The notes beneath the pieces are model-generated. The model was not told the origin of the DNA. It saw only the letters and a list, made by a program, of their open reading frames with translations, and did no database searches. A DNA stretch of 64,000 nucleotides from Flavobacteriaceae bacterium. Lineage in GTDB: Bacteria; Bacteroidota; Bacteroidia; Flavobacteriales; Flavobacteriaceae. The DNA is taken from positions 1-64,000 of the forward strand of contig CANGWK010000004.1 of NCBI GenBank assembly GCA_947457615.1. Reading direction: 5' to 3'. Within the stretch, counting starts at the first letter, position 1; every line of letters begins with the position of its first letter. Positions 10,327-20,364 of this stretch are shown here, one piece after another. Both the position numbers and the translations under genes were made by a program.

Positions 10327-11589
10327 ATGGTAAAAGATTTATTTGAAAGAATTCAAAATAATAAAGGACCTTTAGGAAAATGGGCTTCTCAAGCAGAAGG
10401 ATATTTTGTATTTCCTAAATTAGAAGGTGAATTAGGTCCTAGAATGCAGTTTCAAGGAAAAGATATTTTAAATTGGAGTTTGAACGACTATTTAGGTCTT
10501 GCAAACCATCCCGAAGTTCGAAAAGCAGATGCTGATGCTGCAATAGAATATGGTGCTGCATACCCTATGGGGGCTCGAATGATGAGTGGGCATACAAAAT
10601 ACCACGAACAATTAGAAAATGAATTGGCTGCTTTTGTAATTAAAGAATCTGCTTATTTATTGAATTTTGGTTATCAAGGAATTCTATCTACAATTGATGC
10701 TTTGGTGACTAAAAATGACGTAATTGTATATGATGTGGATGCCCATGCTTGTATTATTGATGGGGTTCGTTTGCACATGGGTAAACGATTCACTTACCGC
10801 CATAATGATCTTGAAAGTATGGAAAAAAACTTGCAGCGTGCTACAAAATTAGCCGAAGAAACAGGTGGTGGAATTCTATTTATAACAGAAGGCGTTTTCG
10901 GAATGCGAGGTCAACAAGGAAAGCTGAAAGAAATTGTTGAATTGAAAAAGAAATACAAGTTCAGATTGTTAGTTGATGATGCTCACGGGTTTGGAACTCT
11001 AGGAAAAACAGGAGCAGGAGCAGGTGAGGAGCAAGAATGTCAAGACGAAATTGATGTTTATTTTTCCACTTTTGCAAAATCAATGGCAAGTATTGGAGCT
11101 TTCATTGCTGCCGATAAAGATATTATAGATTATTTAAAATATAATTTACGCTCACAAATGTTTGCAAAATCTTTGCCAATGATTCAAACTATTGGTGCAT
11201 TGAAACGATTGGAATTATTGAGAAATCACCCAGAATTGAAAGATAAACTTTGGGAAAACGTTAATGCGCTACAAGGCGGATTGCGTGCTAAAGGATTTAA
11301 TATTGGCGATACTAATACTTGTGTAACACCAGTTTACCTAGAAGGAAGTGTGCCAGAAGCAATGGTAATGGTGAATGATTTAAGAGAAAACTACGGTATT
11401 TTCTTATCTATTGTAATCTACCCGGTAATTCCAAAAGGGATTATCTTATTGCGAATGATCCCTACATCTTCACACACTTTATCCGATATTGACGAAACAT
11501 TAACCGCTTTCGAAATAATTCGTGAGAAATTAGTAAACGGTACCTACAAGAAAATAGCCGAGGCTACAAAGGTTGATTTAGATGCTTAA
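10327..11589 (+). CDS. Alpha-oxoamine synthase (class II PLP aminotransferase; serine palmitoyltransferase / KBL-like)
   Basis: NDYLGLANHPEV, GARMMSGHTKYHEQLE, VDDAHGFGTLG, TFAKSMASIGAF Lys region. Confidence 0.88.
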   Translation: MVKDLFERIQNNKGPLGKWASQAEGYFVFPKLEGELGPRMQFQGKDILNWSLNDYLGLANHPEVRKADADAAIEYGAAYPMGARMMSGHTKYHEQLENELAAFVIKESAYLLNFGYQGILSTIDALVTKNDVIVYDVDAHACIIDGVRLHMGKRFTYRHNDLESMEKNLQRATKLAEETGGGILFITEGVFGMRGQQGKLKEIVELKKKYKFRLLVDDAHGFGTLGKTGAGAGEEQECQDEIDVYFSTFAKSMASIGAFIAADKDIIDYLKYNLRSQMFAKSLPMIQTIGALKRLELLRNHPELKDKLWENVNALQGGLRAKGFNIGDTNTCVTPVYLEGSVPEAMVMVNDLRENYGIFLSIVIYPVIPKGIILLRMIPTSSHTLSDIDETLTAFEIIREKLVNGTYKKIAEATKVDLDA

Positions 11590-11610
11590 ATAATTTTGAA
11601 TTTTGATATA

Positions 11611-11650
11611 AAAAAATCCATTCAGTTTTTATTGAATGGTTTTTTTTTTG
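11611..11650 (+). terminator. Intrinsic terminator
   Basis: CCATTCA-loop-TGAATGG followed by 10 T. Confidence 0.85.
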
Positions 11651-11920
11651 ATAAACCTTCTAGAAATAAATAATCGGCTATAGATTAATCATAGGTTAAC
11701 TTAAAATTAATGATTTGGTAATCCAAAAATTAACATACAGTATTACATTTGAAGATAATATAGTTTTATAAATAGATATTTGAAAAATTCATTACTCTTT
11801 TCTATTTTTAATATTTGTGTGCTAATTTCTATTTGCACAAGTTTATCAACCTCCCTTAATAATTGTTTTCAAAATATAATTTCAGTATTAATTTACTTTA
11901 ATACTAATACCCTTTAAATT

Positions 11921-12793
11921 ATGTCCAAAAATAAAAGAAAAATTGATTTATTAGTTCTTTCAGATATTCATTTAGGAACTTATGGATGTCAAAGTAAAGA
12001 GTTGTTGAACTATTTGAATAGTGTTAAACCTAAAATTGTTGTTTTAAATGGAGATATTATAGACATGTGGCAATTTAGCAAACGGTATTGGCCAAAATCG
12101 CACATGCAGGTAGTTCACAAAATAATTAATTGGGTTAGTAAAGGCACAAAAGTATATTATATTACAGGTAATCATGATGAAATGCTTCGAAAATTTGAAG
12201 GTTTTAAAATGGGAAAACTAAGTATTGAAAATAAGTTGGTTTTAGATCTAGATGGTAAAAAAGTATGGATTTTTCATGGAGATGTATTTGATGTTACCAT
12301 GCAAAATTCTAAATGGTTAACACGTTTAGGCTCTCACGGATATGATCTATTAATATTGATAAATGCTTTGTGTAATTGGATTTCTGTAAAAATGGGAAGG
12401 GGCAAAATTTCGTTATCTAAAAACATAAAAAACAGTGTCAAACAAGCAGTGAAATTTATTAATAATTTTGAAAAAACAGCAGCTGATATAGCTATCCGAA
12501 ATGGCTATGATTATGTTTTATGTGGTCATATTCATCATCCAGAAATGAAAACTATTACAACAGATCACGGACAAGTAGAATATTTAAATTCGGGTGATTG
12601 GATTGAAAACCTAACTGCTTTAGAATACAATAATAAGGAATGGTCTTTATATAAATATGATGCTAACGATTTTGAAAACCCTAATTTAGATACTGAAGAC
12701 AGTTTAGTTATGATGGAAAACGGAGAAATTTTTGAACAAATGTTAGGTGGTTTTTTAGAGACAAAAGACATTGCAACGTCTTTAAAATTTTAA
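11921..12793 (+). CDS. UDP-2,3-diacylglucosamine diphosphatase (LpxH)-like metallophosphoesterase
   Basis: LSDIHLG, LNGDIIDMW, GNHDE, FHGDVFD, CGHIHHPEM. Confidence 0.88.
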   Translation: MSKNKRKIDLLVLSDIHLGTYGCQSKELLNYLNSVKPKIVVLNGDIIDMWQFSKRYWPKSHMQVVHKIINWVSKGTKVYYITGNHDEMLRKFEGFKMGKLSIENKLVLDLDGKKVWIFHGDVFDVTMQNSKWLTRLGSHGYDLLILINALCNWISVKMGRGKISLSKNIKNSVKQAVKFINNFEKTAADIAIRNGYDYVLCGHIHHPEMKTITTDHGQVEYLNSGDWIENLTALEYNNKEWSLYKYDANDFENPNLDTEDSLVMMENGEIFEQMLGGFLETKDIATSLKF

Positions 12794-12796
12794 TTA

Positions 12797-13837
12797 GTGA
12801 AAATTTTATACGCAGTTCAAGGAACAGGAAACGGACATATTACAAGAGCTATTGAGATAATACCGTATTTACAAAAACATGGTGAAGTTGATATTTTAGT
12901 AAGTGGTATCCAATCGGATATTGAACTGCCATTTGAAGTAAAATATAGATTTAAAGGAATGTCCTTTATTTTTGGTAAAAAAGGAGGAGTTGACTTTTGG
13001 AAAACTTTTGTAAAACTCAATTCAATCAAATTAATTAAGGAAATTAAAAAACTAGACCTACAACCCTATGATTTAATAATTAGTGATTTTGAGCCCATCT
13101 CGTGCTGGGCAGCAATAAAGGCAAAAAAAGATTGTATTGGTTTGAGCAATCAAGTAGCAACTCTACATCCTTTAGCACCTAAACCAAAGAAAAATAATAT
13201 TATTGGAAAATTAGTTTTACAAAATTATGCTCCAACTTCTTACAATTATGGTTTTCACTTTAAAAAATTGGACGGAACAATATTTACTCCAATAATAAGA
13301 AAACAAGTTCGTGAACTAACACCTACCAATGAAGGTCATTATACGGTTTATTTACCTTCGTATGAAGACAGCCAAATACTAAAGTGGTTAAAAAAAATGC
13401 CTGCAATTAATTGGCAAGTATTTTCAAAAAACAGTAAAAAAGTCATCCAAATAAAAAATATCAGAATCACTCCTATTAATACCGATTTGTTTTTAAAAAG
13501 TATGGCATCTGCTGAAGGAGTTTTGTGTAATGCAGGTTTTGGCACTGCTAGCGAAGCATTGTTTTTAAAGAAAAAACTAATGGTTATTCCAATGAAAAAA
13601 CAATTAGAGCAAGCCTATAACGCTCAAATGCTACAAGACATGGGAGTTGCAGTTATAAAAAAATTAAATATCGATACTATTCCAAAAATTAGAAAATGGC
13701 TTAACGAAGACACAATCGTTACAGTTGATTATCCGGATAATACACAAGAAATTGTGTCTTTAATTGTTGCCAATCATGCTGGAAATAAAAAATTCAACAC
13801 CAATTATGAATCGGATAATTATACCTTCTTTCAATAA
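12797..13837 (+). CDS. UDP-glycosyltransferase / MGT-like glycosyltransferase
   Basis: KILYAVQGTGNGHITRAIEI, C-terminal CNAGFGTASEALFLKKKLMVIP; GTG start. Confidence 0.85.
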   Translation: MKILYAVQGTGNGHITRAIEIIPYLQKHGEVDILVSGIQSDIELPFEVKYRFKGMSFIFGKKGGVDFWKTFVKLNSIKLIKEIKKLDLQPYDLIISDFEPISCWAAIKAKKDCIGLSNQVATLHPLAPKPKKNNIIGKLVLQNYAPTSYNYGFHFKKLDGTIFTPIIRKQVRELTPTNEGHYTVYLPSYEDSQILKWLKKMPAINWQVFSKNSKKVIQIKNIRITPINTDLFLKSMASAEGVLCNAGFGTASEALFLKKKLMVIPMKKQLEQAYNAQMLQDMGVAVIKKLNIDTIPKIRKWLNEDTIVTVDYPDNTQEIVSLIVANHAGNKKFNTNYESDNYTFFQ

Positions 13838-13839
13838 TA

Positions 13840-15180
13840 ATGAATTATAAAAAAGAAGATTTTGGAGAAGATTTTACTTGGGGAGTTTCTGCTTCGGCAG
13901 TTCAAACTGAGGGCGCTCATAATAGCTTTGGAAAGGGACTATCCATTTGGGATGAATTTGTAACTAAAAAAAACAAAATTCTTAATAAGGACAACCACTA
14001 TATTTCTGCAGATTTTTATTCTAATTACAAAACAGATATTGATTTAATAAAACAAATGGGAATTCCTAACTTTAGGTTTTCTTTATCTTGGAGTCGAATA
14101 ATTCCTAACGGAACTGGAGATATAAATCAAGAAGGATTGGATTTTTATCATAAAGTTATAGACTATTGTTTAGAAAACGATATTCAACCTTTTATTACAT
14201 TATACCATTGGGATTTACCTCTCGAATTAGAAAAAAAAGGAGGATGGGTAAATAGGGAAGTTTTACTATGGTTTGAAGAATATGTAAAGGTTTGTGTTGC
14301 CGCTGTTAAAGATAAAGTATCCCACTGGATGGTGCTAAATGAGCCAATGGTATTTACTGGAGCAGGCTATTTTCTTGGGGTTCATGCGCCTGGAAAAAAA
14401 GGGATGAAAAATTTCATTCCTGCTATGCATCATGTTGTTTTATGTCAAGCTATTGGTTACAATACTATTAAGGCAATGGACTCTAAAGCGCAGGTTGGAA
14501 CTACTTTTTCATGTTCTTATATTACGCCATATTCCAGCTCTGTAAGAGATAAAAAAGCTGCCTACAGGTTAGATGCATTAATAAATAGACTTTTTATAGA
14601 GCCCTCGCTTGGTTTAGGTTATCCCGAAGAGGCACTTCCTTTTTTGAAAAAAGTAAGGAAGTATATTATGCCAAATGATACTGAATTAATGAAGGTGACT
14701 TTTGACTTTATAGGAATTCAAAACTATACTCGTGAAGTAGTTGCCTATTCGATTTTCACCCCATTTATTAAAGTCAAAATAATTCCTGCAGATACAAGAA
14801 AGGTATGCTATACCCTAATGGATTGGGAGGTTTACCCAGAATCGATTTATGAAATGATTGCTAAATATGATGCTTATAAAGGAGTAAAAAAAATAATTAT
14901 TACTGAAAATGGCGCCTCTTTTCCGGATGAGGTTATTGATGGTATTGTTGCAGATGAAGAGCGAATTAATTACTTAAAATCCTATTTGAAACAAGTTTTA
15001 AGGGCAAAATCAATTAGCACTAAACTTTCGGGCTATTTTATATGGTCACTTACCGATAATTTCGAATGGGGAGAAGGATTTAAACAACGTTTTGGCTTGA
15101 TTCATATAGATTATGAAACAAAGAAAAGAACAGTGAAAAATTCAGGGTGGTGGTATAAGGATTTTCTTGGGAGTAAATAG
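13840..15180 (+). CDS. Glycoside hydrolase family 1 (beta-glucosidase-like)
   Basis: DFTWGVSASAVQTEGA, HWMVLNEP acid/base Glu, IIITENGAS nucleophile Glu, GYFIWSLTDNFEW. Confidence 0.93.
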   Translation: MNYKKEDFGEDFTWGVSASAVQTEGAHNSFGKGLSIWDEFVTKKNKILNKDNHYISADFYSNYKTDIDLIKQMGIPNFRFSLSWSRIIPNGTGDINQEGLDFYHKVIDYCLENDIQPFITLYHWDLPLELEKKGGWVNREVLLWFEEYVKVCVAAVKDKVSHWMVLNEPMVFTGAGYFLGVHAPGKKGMKNFIPAMHHVVLCQAIGYNTIKAMDSKAQVGTTFSCSYITPYSSSVRDKKAAYRLDALINRLFIEPSLGLGYPEEALPFLKKVRKYIMPNDTELMKVTFDFIGIQNYTREVVAYSIFTPFIKVKIIPADTRKVCYTLMDWEVYPESIYEMIAKYDAYKGVKKIIITENGASFPDEVIDGIVADEERINYLKSYLKQVLRAKSISTKLSGYFIWSLTDNFEWGEGFKQRFGLIHIDYETKKRTVKNSGWWYKDFLGSK

Positions 15181-15192
15181 AAAATAAAATTA

Positions 15193-16311
15193 TTAGATCT
15201 CTTTTCTGTAAGTTCTTCGCCTTCTAAATACTTCGGGATCAAAGTGTTTCCACAATTGTTGAACAGCTATATTATCTTCTAGTTCAGGGGTTCTTATGCA
15301 ATCTAAAATTCCTTTTTCGGTGAATGTTAAATAGTTTTCTTCAAATAGTATTGCCGTTACACCTTTGTTTTGGTATTCTGGAGCAACTCCAATTAAATAA
15401 AATAAAACTTCTTTCGACTCTTTTTTTGCTTTAAGCAAATGATAAAATCCGAACGGAAATAACTTTCCATTAGCTTTTTGCAATGCTCTTGAAAAACTTG
15501 GCATCACAATACTAAATGCGACCATTTCGTCGTCTTTATCCATGACAAATTTTATGTATTCCGGATTGATAAAACTGATGTATTTTTTCTTGAAATAATC
15601 TTTTTGCACATCGGTTATGGCTACAAAAGAAGATAAATTGGCATACGATTTATTAAACAAATCAAACATTTTATCTACATACAGCATGATTTCTTTTGTA
15701 GAAGTAAAATTCATTTCTTTAAGTTGGTAACGTTTCTTTATTATGGGTACAATCTTTTCAAAAAATTCTGGTTTTACATTAGCAAAAGGAAATTTACTCT
15801 CTAAATATTCTTTTTCCTTAACATATCCCAATTGTTCTAAATGTTCTTTATAATAGGGATAATTGTACCACGTAATCATGGAACCTAATTCGTCAAAACC
15901 TTCTGTTAAAACTCCAACTTTATCAAGATTTGAAAATCCCATTGGACCTTCAATATATTCTAAATTATTTTTTTTACCCAATTCATGAACTTTCTCCAAT
16001 AATGCTCGAGTAACTTCAACATTATCAACAACATCCCACCATCCAAATCGAACTTTCTTTTTCTCTTGTTTATTTACTTCATCCCAATTAATTATGGCAG
16101 CAATTCTACCTACAATCTGATTGTTTTTATAAGCTAAATAAAAATAGGCTTCGGCACTTTCAAAGGCAGGATTTTTAGTTTTATCGAAACTATCTAACTC
16201 TTCCTGAATTAATGGTGGCACCCAGTAAGGATGTTTTTTATATAGAGAAAAAGGAAATTTAACATATTCCTTTAATAATGCTTTTGAATTAGCTTCTTTA
16301 ATAATAATCAT
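15193..16311 (-). CDS. GNAT-like acyltransferase fold protein, function unknown
   Basis: VGRIAAIINW and FYLIGVAPEYQNKGVTAILFEE (R/QxxGx-type acetyl-CoA site). Confidence 0.7.
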   Translation of the reverse strand: MIIIKEANSKALLKEYVKFPFSLYKKHPYWVPPLIQEELDSFDKTKNPAFESAEAYFYLAYKNNQIVGRIAAIINWDEVNKQEKKKVRFGWWDVVDNVEVTRALLEKVHELGKKNNLEYIEGPMGFSNLDKVGVLTEGFDELGSMITWYNYPYYKEHLEQLGYVKEKEYLESKFPFANVKPEFFEKIVPIIKKRYQLKEMNFTSTKEIMLYVDKMFDLFNKSYANLSSFVAITDVQKDYFKKKYISFINPEYIKFVMDKDDEMVAFSIVMPSFSRALQKANGKLFPFGFYHLLKAKKESKEVLFYLIGVAPEYQNKGVTAILFEENYLTFTEKGILDCIRTPELEDNIAVQQLWKHFDPEVFRRRRTYRKEI

Positions 16312-16320
16312 TTTGAGTAA

Positions 16321-17292
16321 CTATGGTTTAACACTTGGAACTTCATCCAATCGTTTCTTGGTTTTTTCTTTTTCTTTCGATTTTTTACTTTTGTCTTTTT
16401 TCTTTTCCTTTTTTGGAGTTCGATATAAAACCTCATCGTAGTTGCCGTCAAATCTCCAAGATGCTCCTATTCCTGCATAGAGCAATTTAGGTGTGTCTTT
16501 GTAATTTCGACTAACGGATGCATCTAATTGCAAGGAACTACTAACTAAGTAGGCAGCACCTGCTGTAAAAATCCCATCGGAATAATAATCGTTTTTTAGG
16601 CCTTTGTTCTCAATAAATCCAGTCCATTGGTCATTAAATCCTTTAGTTAATGTTACTACATAACCCAAAGTTTGCATTGAAGTTCCATATTGATCCAAAA
16701 AAATATTAGTAATTAACACGCATGATTTAGGTAAAATGTTTTGGGTTATTAACATGGCTTTGGGGCCAAAAGTTCCAATGGTTTCTGTAGTTCTTGAAAA
16801 AAGTTTCTTATGAGAATTCAAGTTAAAACCTACATATCCCGCAACCGAAGGAATAATATAATGCCAGTCGTATTGGTGATTTGCTTTCCAACTAAAAACG
16901 TTTGTAGGTTTTTCATAATTTTTCATTGGATCATAAAACAAATATTTAAACCCAATAGTGGTTGTTTTTATTCCATTTCGGTGTTGGTTTAAAATATCCG
17001 AATTATAATAATCATTTTGATAATTTAAGGTAACTACTGCTTCCAATTGTTCCTTGTAAAAGCCATATCTTGCGGTTAAATCTACTCCATATCCTTTAGC
17101 TTCATAGTCTAAAATAGTATGACTTTCATCCAAATAATTCACACCCGATTCCAGTTGAAATACCGTTTTTCCTACAGAGAAAGCGGACATAGAATTACCT
17201 GGTCGGTTGGAGTTAATGTCGTCAGTATATTGGGCATCACTATTTTGGAACCAAACTATGCAAATGAAAACGAATAAAAGTTTTAGGTTCAT
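16321..17292 (-). CDS. Putative outer-membrane transporter (phenol MetA-pathway-like beta-barrel)
   Basis: Signal peptide after internal ATG; IQTDDINSNRPGNSMSAFSVGKTVFQLESGVNY-like start (DDINSNRPG...), beta-rich, Lys-rich tail. Confidence 0.65.
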   Translation of the reverse strand: MNLKLLFVFICIVWFQNSDAQYTDDINSNRPGNSMSAFSVGKTVFQLESGVNYLDESHTILDYEAKGYGVDLTARYGFYKEQLEAVVTLNYQNDYYNSDILNQHRNGIKTTTIGFKYLFYDPMKNYEKPTNVFSWKANHQYDWHYIIPSVAGYVGFNLNSHKKLFSRTTETIGTFGPKAMLITQNILPKSCVLITNIFLDQYGTSMQTLGYVVTLTKGFNDQWTGFIENKGLKNDYYSDGIFTAGAAYLVSSSLQLDASVSRNYKDTPKLLYAGIGASWRFDGNYDEVLYRTPKKEKKKDKSKKSKEKEKTKKRLDEVPSVKP

Positions 17293-17393
17293 AAGGATAC
17301 TGTTTTTTAAATAGGGTGTTTTTAGAAATTCAAATGTACTATTTTTTATCATTATTTTAAGAGGTAATCCTAATTTACAAACATGTAATTTAG

Positions 17394-17401
17394 TATTTTT
17401 G
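17394..17401 (+). promoter_or_regulatory. Bacteroidota-type -7 box (TATTTTTG)
   Basis: TAnnTTTG 17 nt upstream of ATG at 17419. Confidence 0.4.
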
Positions 17402-17418
17402 ACAAAATTTTATAAATT

Positions 17419-17664
17419 ATGCAAGTAGCATCCATAGGAAGTTTGATTGAAAATATTTTCGTAATTATATTAATATACTACGCTATCAAGTTTTTAGCGA
17501 AATTATTTTTGCCTGTATTGGCTAAAAAAGTAGTTGAAAAAGCAAGTCAGCAATTTCAACAACAACAGCAAAATACTAATTCACAGCCTCAAAATAAACA
17601 AAGTGAAAAGCCTAAAGAAACTAAAAAAGTTGGCGATTATATTGACTATGAAGAGATTGATTAA
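17419..17664 (+). CDS. DUF4834-like small membrane protein
   Basis: N-terminal TM, Gln-rich linker, conserved-looking VGDYIDYEEID terminus. Confidence 0.65.
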   Translation: MQVASIGSLIENIFVIILIYYAIKFLAKLFLPVLAKKVVEKASQQFQQQQQNTNSQPQNKQSEKPKETKKVGDYIDYEEID

Positions 17665-17716
17665 TGTTTATACGTTTAAGAATTTCTAAGATCTAATATT
17701 TAATTTATATTAAAAA

Positions 17717-20167
17717 ATGAAGCAAGTTCAAAAGTTATATCCACATTTATTGGCCGTTCTCGGTTTTGTATTTATTGCATTAATCTACTTTTTACCTGTT
17801 TTACAAGGTAAGAAAATTTACCAATCGGATATTGTGCAATTTACCGCTATGGCGAAAGAGCAAAACGATTTTAGAGCAGCCGAACATACTGAGCCTTATT
17901 GGACTAATGCTGCTTTCGGTGGCATGCCAACCTATCAAATGGGTGCTAATTATCCACACGATTATATTGGAAAATTAGATGATGCACTTCGATTTTTACC
18001 TAGACCAGCAGATTATTTATTTTTGTACTTTTTAGGTTTTTACGGATTAATGTTAGTTCTTAAAATTGATCCGCTAAAGGCATTTTTTGGTGCATTAGCC
18101 TTTGGTTTTTCAACCTATATGATTGTAATTCTGGGAGTTGGTCACAATGCGAAGGCCCATGCTATTGCCTATATGCCTTTGGTAGTTGCTGGGGTTATTT
18201 TGGTTTTCAGGAAAAAGTATGTTTTTGGCGGACTTCTAACGATGCTTGCTGTTGCTTTAGAAATTAATGCCAATCACTTTCAAATGACTTATTATTTATT
18301 GTTTTTATTGTTAGTACTAGGAATTTACTTTGGCTATAAATTTATCAAAAATAAAGAATATAAAGAATTAGCAATTGTTGCAGGAACTTTTGCAGTTGCT
18401 GTAATCTTTGCGCTAGGGGCTAATGCAACTAGTTTAATGGCTACCAAAGAATTTACTGATTATAGCATTCGTGGGAAAAGTGATTTGACTATAAGTTCTG
18501 AAGGTACAAAAAAAACCGAAACCACAACTCTGGATAGAAGTTATATAACGGAATACAGTTATGGCGTTGCCGAAAGTTTGAATCTCATTGCACCTCGACT
18601 TTTTGGTGGTGGCAATGGCGAAAAATTAAGCGATGATTCTGCAGTTTACGATTATATGTTAAAATATGGCGCTTCAGAAGAGGAAGCGAGACAATTCACC
18701 GATTCCTATGCTCCAACCTATTGGGGAACGCAACCTATTGTTGCTGCCCCTGCCTATGTAGGTGCGGTAGTTTTCTTTTTAGCAGTTCTTGGATTGTACC
18801 ACGACAAACGAAAAATTAAATATGTATTTCTAATAGGAGCATTACTTTCTTTGGTGCTATCTTGGGGAAAAAACTTCTCGGTTGTAACTGACTTTTTTAT
18901 CGATTTCGTTCCTTTATACGATAAGTTTAGAGCTGTTTCGTCCATACAAGTGGTTTTGGAATTATGTTTTCCAGTACTTGCTATTTTGGGGTTACAATCT
19001 TTTTTTACTAATGATAAAGAAAAACAATGGGATAGTTTGTGGAAAACTGCAGCTACCACTTTGGGATTATTAGTTTTATTGTTTCTATGTCGAAGTCTCT
19101 TTGATTTTTCAGGAACTATGGATGGGCAATTGCGTCAAATGTTTAGTCAAAGTCAGGATAAATCGTTCGGAATTGGATTTATTGATGCTTTAAAAACTGA
19201 TAGGAAAACCATGTATGCCGCCGATTTATTGCGTTCTGGTTTCTTTATTGCAGCAGCAGCAATAGCACTTTGGGCATATACTAAAAATAAATTAGCATCT
19301 ACAACAGCAATAGTAATAGTAGGATTATTGATGGTTACCGATTTAGTTTTTGTTGATAAAAATTATGTAAGCAATAAAGATTTTGTAAGCGCTCATGAGG
19401 TTGATATTCCATTTACAGCATCACAAACCGACGAGCAACTAATGCTAGACACTACCAATTATAGAGTTTTAGATGTAGAAGGATATTTGAATGCCAAAGC
19501 TTCTTATTTCCATAAGTCTATTGGAGGATATTCGGCAGTGCGACCAAGAAGAATGCAGGAATTATTTGATTACCAAATTGCCAAAAATAACAAGCGTGTT
19601 TTGGATATGTTGAATGTAAAATACATCATCCAATCCAACGATAAAGGAGAAGAAGTTGCTAGTATTAATCCTGCCGCTAATGGAAACGCATGGTTTGTAA
19701 AAGAACTTAGAAAAGTAAATTCTAATGACGCCGAAATGAAAGCATTGGATAAATTAGATAATAAGAATGTAGCGGTTACTCAAAAAGAAGTTAGTGTAAA
19801 AGTTGGATTACCAAGAGATTATGTTACTGATTCAACAGCAACTATTCAACAGACTTATAATAAGCCAAATCATTTAAAATATAGTTCTAATAATAAAAAC
19901 GAGGGTTTTGCTGTCTTTTCAGAAATGTATTATAAAAATGGCTGGAATGCTACAATAGATGGAAAAGTAACAGACATTATTAATGTAGATTTTGCTTTAA
20001 GAGGAATGTTAATTCCAGCAGGAAAACATTTAATTGAATTCAAATTTGAACCACAAGTTGTAAAAACCGGAAGCACCATTGCTTTAGTAAGTTCTATTGG
20101 AATGTTATTACTTTTAGCTTTTGGGATTTATTTTGAAAACAAAAAGCAGAAAAAATCATTAAAGTAA
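17717..20167 (+). CDS. YfhO-family large multi-spanning membrane protein
   Basis: Multi-TM, GGMPTYQMGANYPHDY, C-terminal soluble domain YYKNGWNATIDG...IPAGKHLIEFKFEP. Confidence 0.85.
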   Translation: MKQVQKLYPHLLAVLGFVFIALIYFLPVLQGKKIYQSDIVQFTAMAKEQNDFRAAEHTEPYWTNAAFGGMPTYQMGANYPHDYIGKLDDALRFLPRPADYLFLYFLGFYGLMLVLKIDPLKAFFGALAFGFSTYMIVILGVGHNAKAHAIAYMPLVVAGVILVFRKKYVFGGLLTMLAVALEINANHFQMTYYLLFLLLVLGIYFGYKFIKNKEYKELAIVAGTFAVAVIFALGANATSLMATKEFTDYSIRGKSDLTISSEGTKKTETTTLDRSYITEYSYGVAESLNLIAPRLFGGGNGEKLSDDSAVYDYMLKYGASEEEARQFTDSYAPTYWGTQPIVAAPAYVGAVVFFLAVLGLYHDKRKIKYVFLIGALLSLVLSWGKNFSVVTDFFIDFVPLYDKFRAVSSIQVVLELCFPVLAILGLQSFFTNDKEKQWDSLWKTAATTLGLLVLLFLCRSLFDFSGTMDGQLRQMFSQSQDKSFGIGFIDALKTDRKTMYAADLLRSGFFIAAAAIALWAYTKNKLASTTAIVIVGLLMVTDLVFVDKNYVSNKDFVSAHEVDIPFTASQTDEQLMLDTTNYRVLDVEGYLNAKASYFHKSIGGYSAVRPRRMQELFDYQIAKNNKRVLDMLNVKYIIQSNDKGEEVASINPAANGNAWFVKELRKVNSNDAEMKALDKLDNKNVAVTQKEVSVKVGLPRDYVTDSTATIQQTYNKPNHLKYSSNNKNEGFAVFSEMYYKNGWNATIDGKVTDIINVDFALRGMLIPAGKHLIEFKFEPQVVKTGSTIALVSSIGMLLLLAFGIYFENKKQKKSLK

Positions 20168-20201
20168 ATTTCGTAAATTTGATTTATTATTTATAATTTA
20201 T

Positions 20202-20360
20202 ATGAAGTCACCCACGCTAAATCATGAGCATCCAAAATTAATGGAAGCGCGATATATTGAAGAGATAAGAATGATGACGCCACAGCAGCGCTTTGAAAAA
20301 CTGATGGCTATTATTGAAATTTCTTATCTTTTGAAAACAGCAAAAAAAATATCAAAATAA
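20202..20360 (+). CDS. Small 52-aa protein upstream of nucleotidyltransferase (not in supplied ORF track)
   Basis: ATG...TAA translates MKSPTLNHEHPKLMEARYIEEIRMMTPQQRFEKLMAIIEISYLLKTAKKISK; TAAATTTG box at 20174-20181; 4-nt gap to next ORF. Confidence 0.7.
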   Translation: MKSPTLNHEHPKLMEARYIEEIRMMTPQQRFEKLMAIIEISYLLKTAKKISK

Positions 20361-20364
20361 TTAA

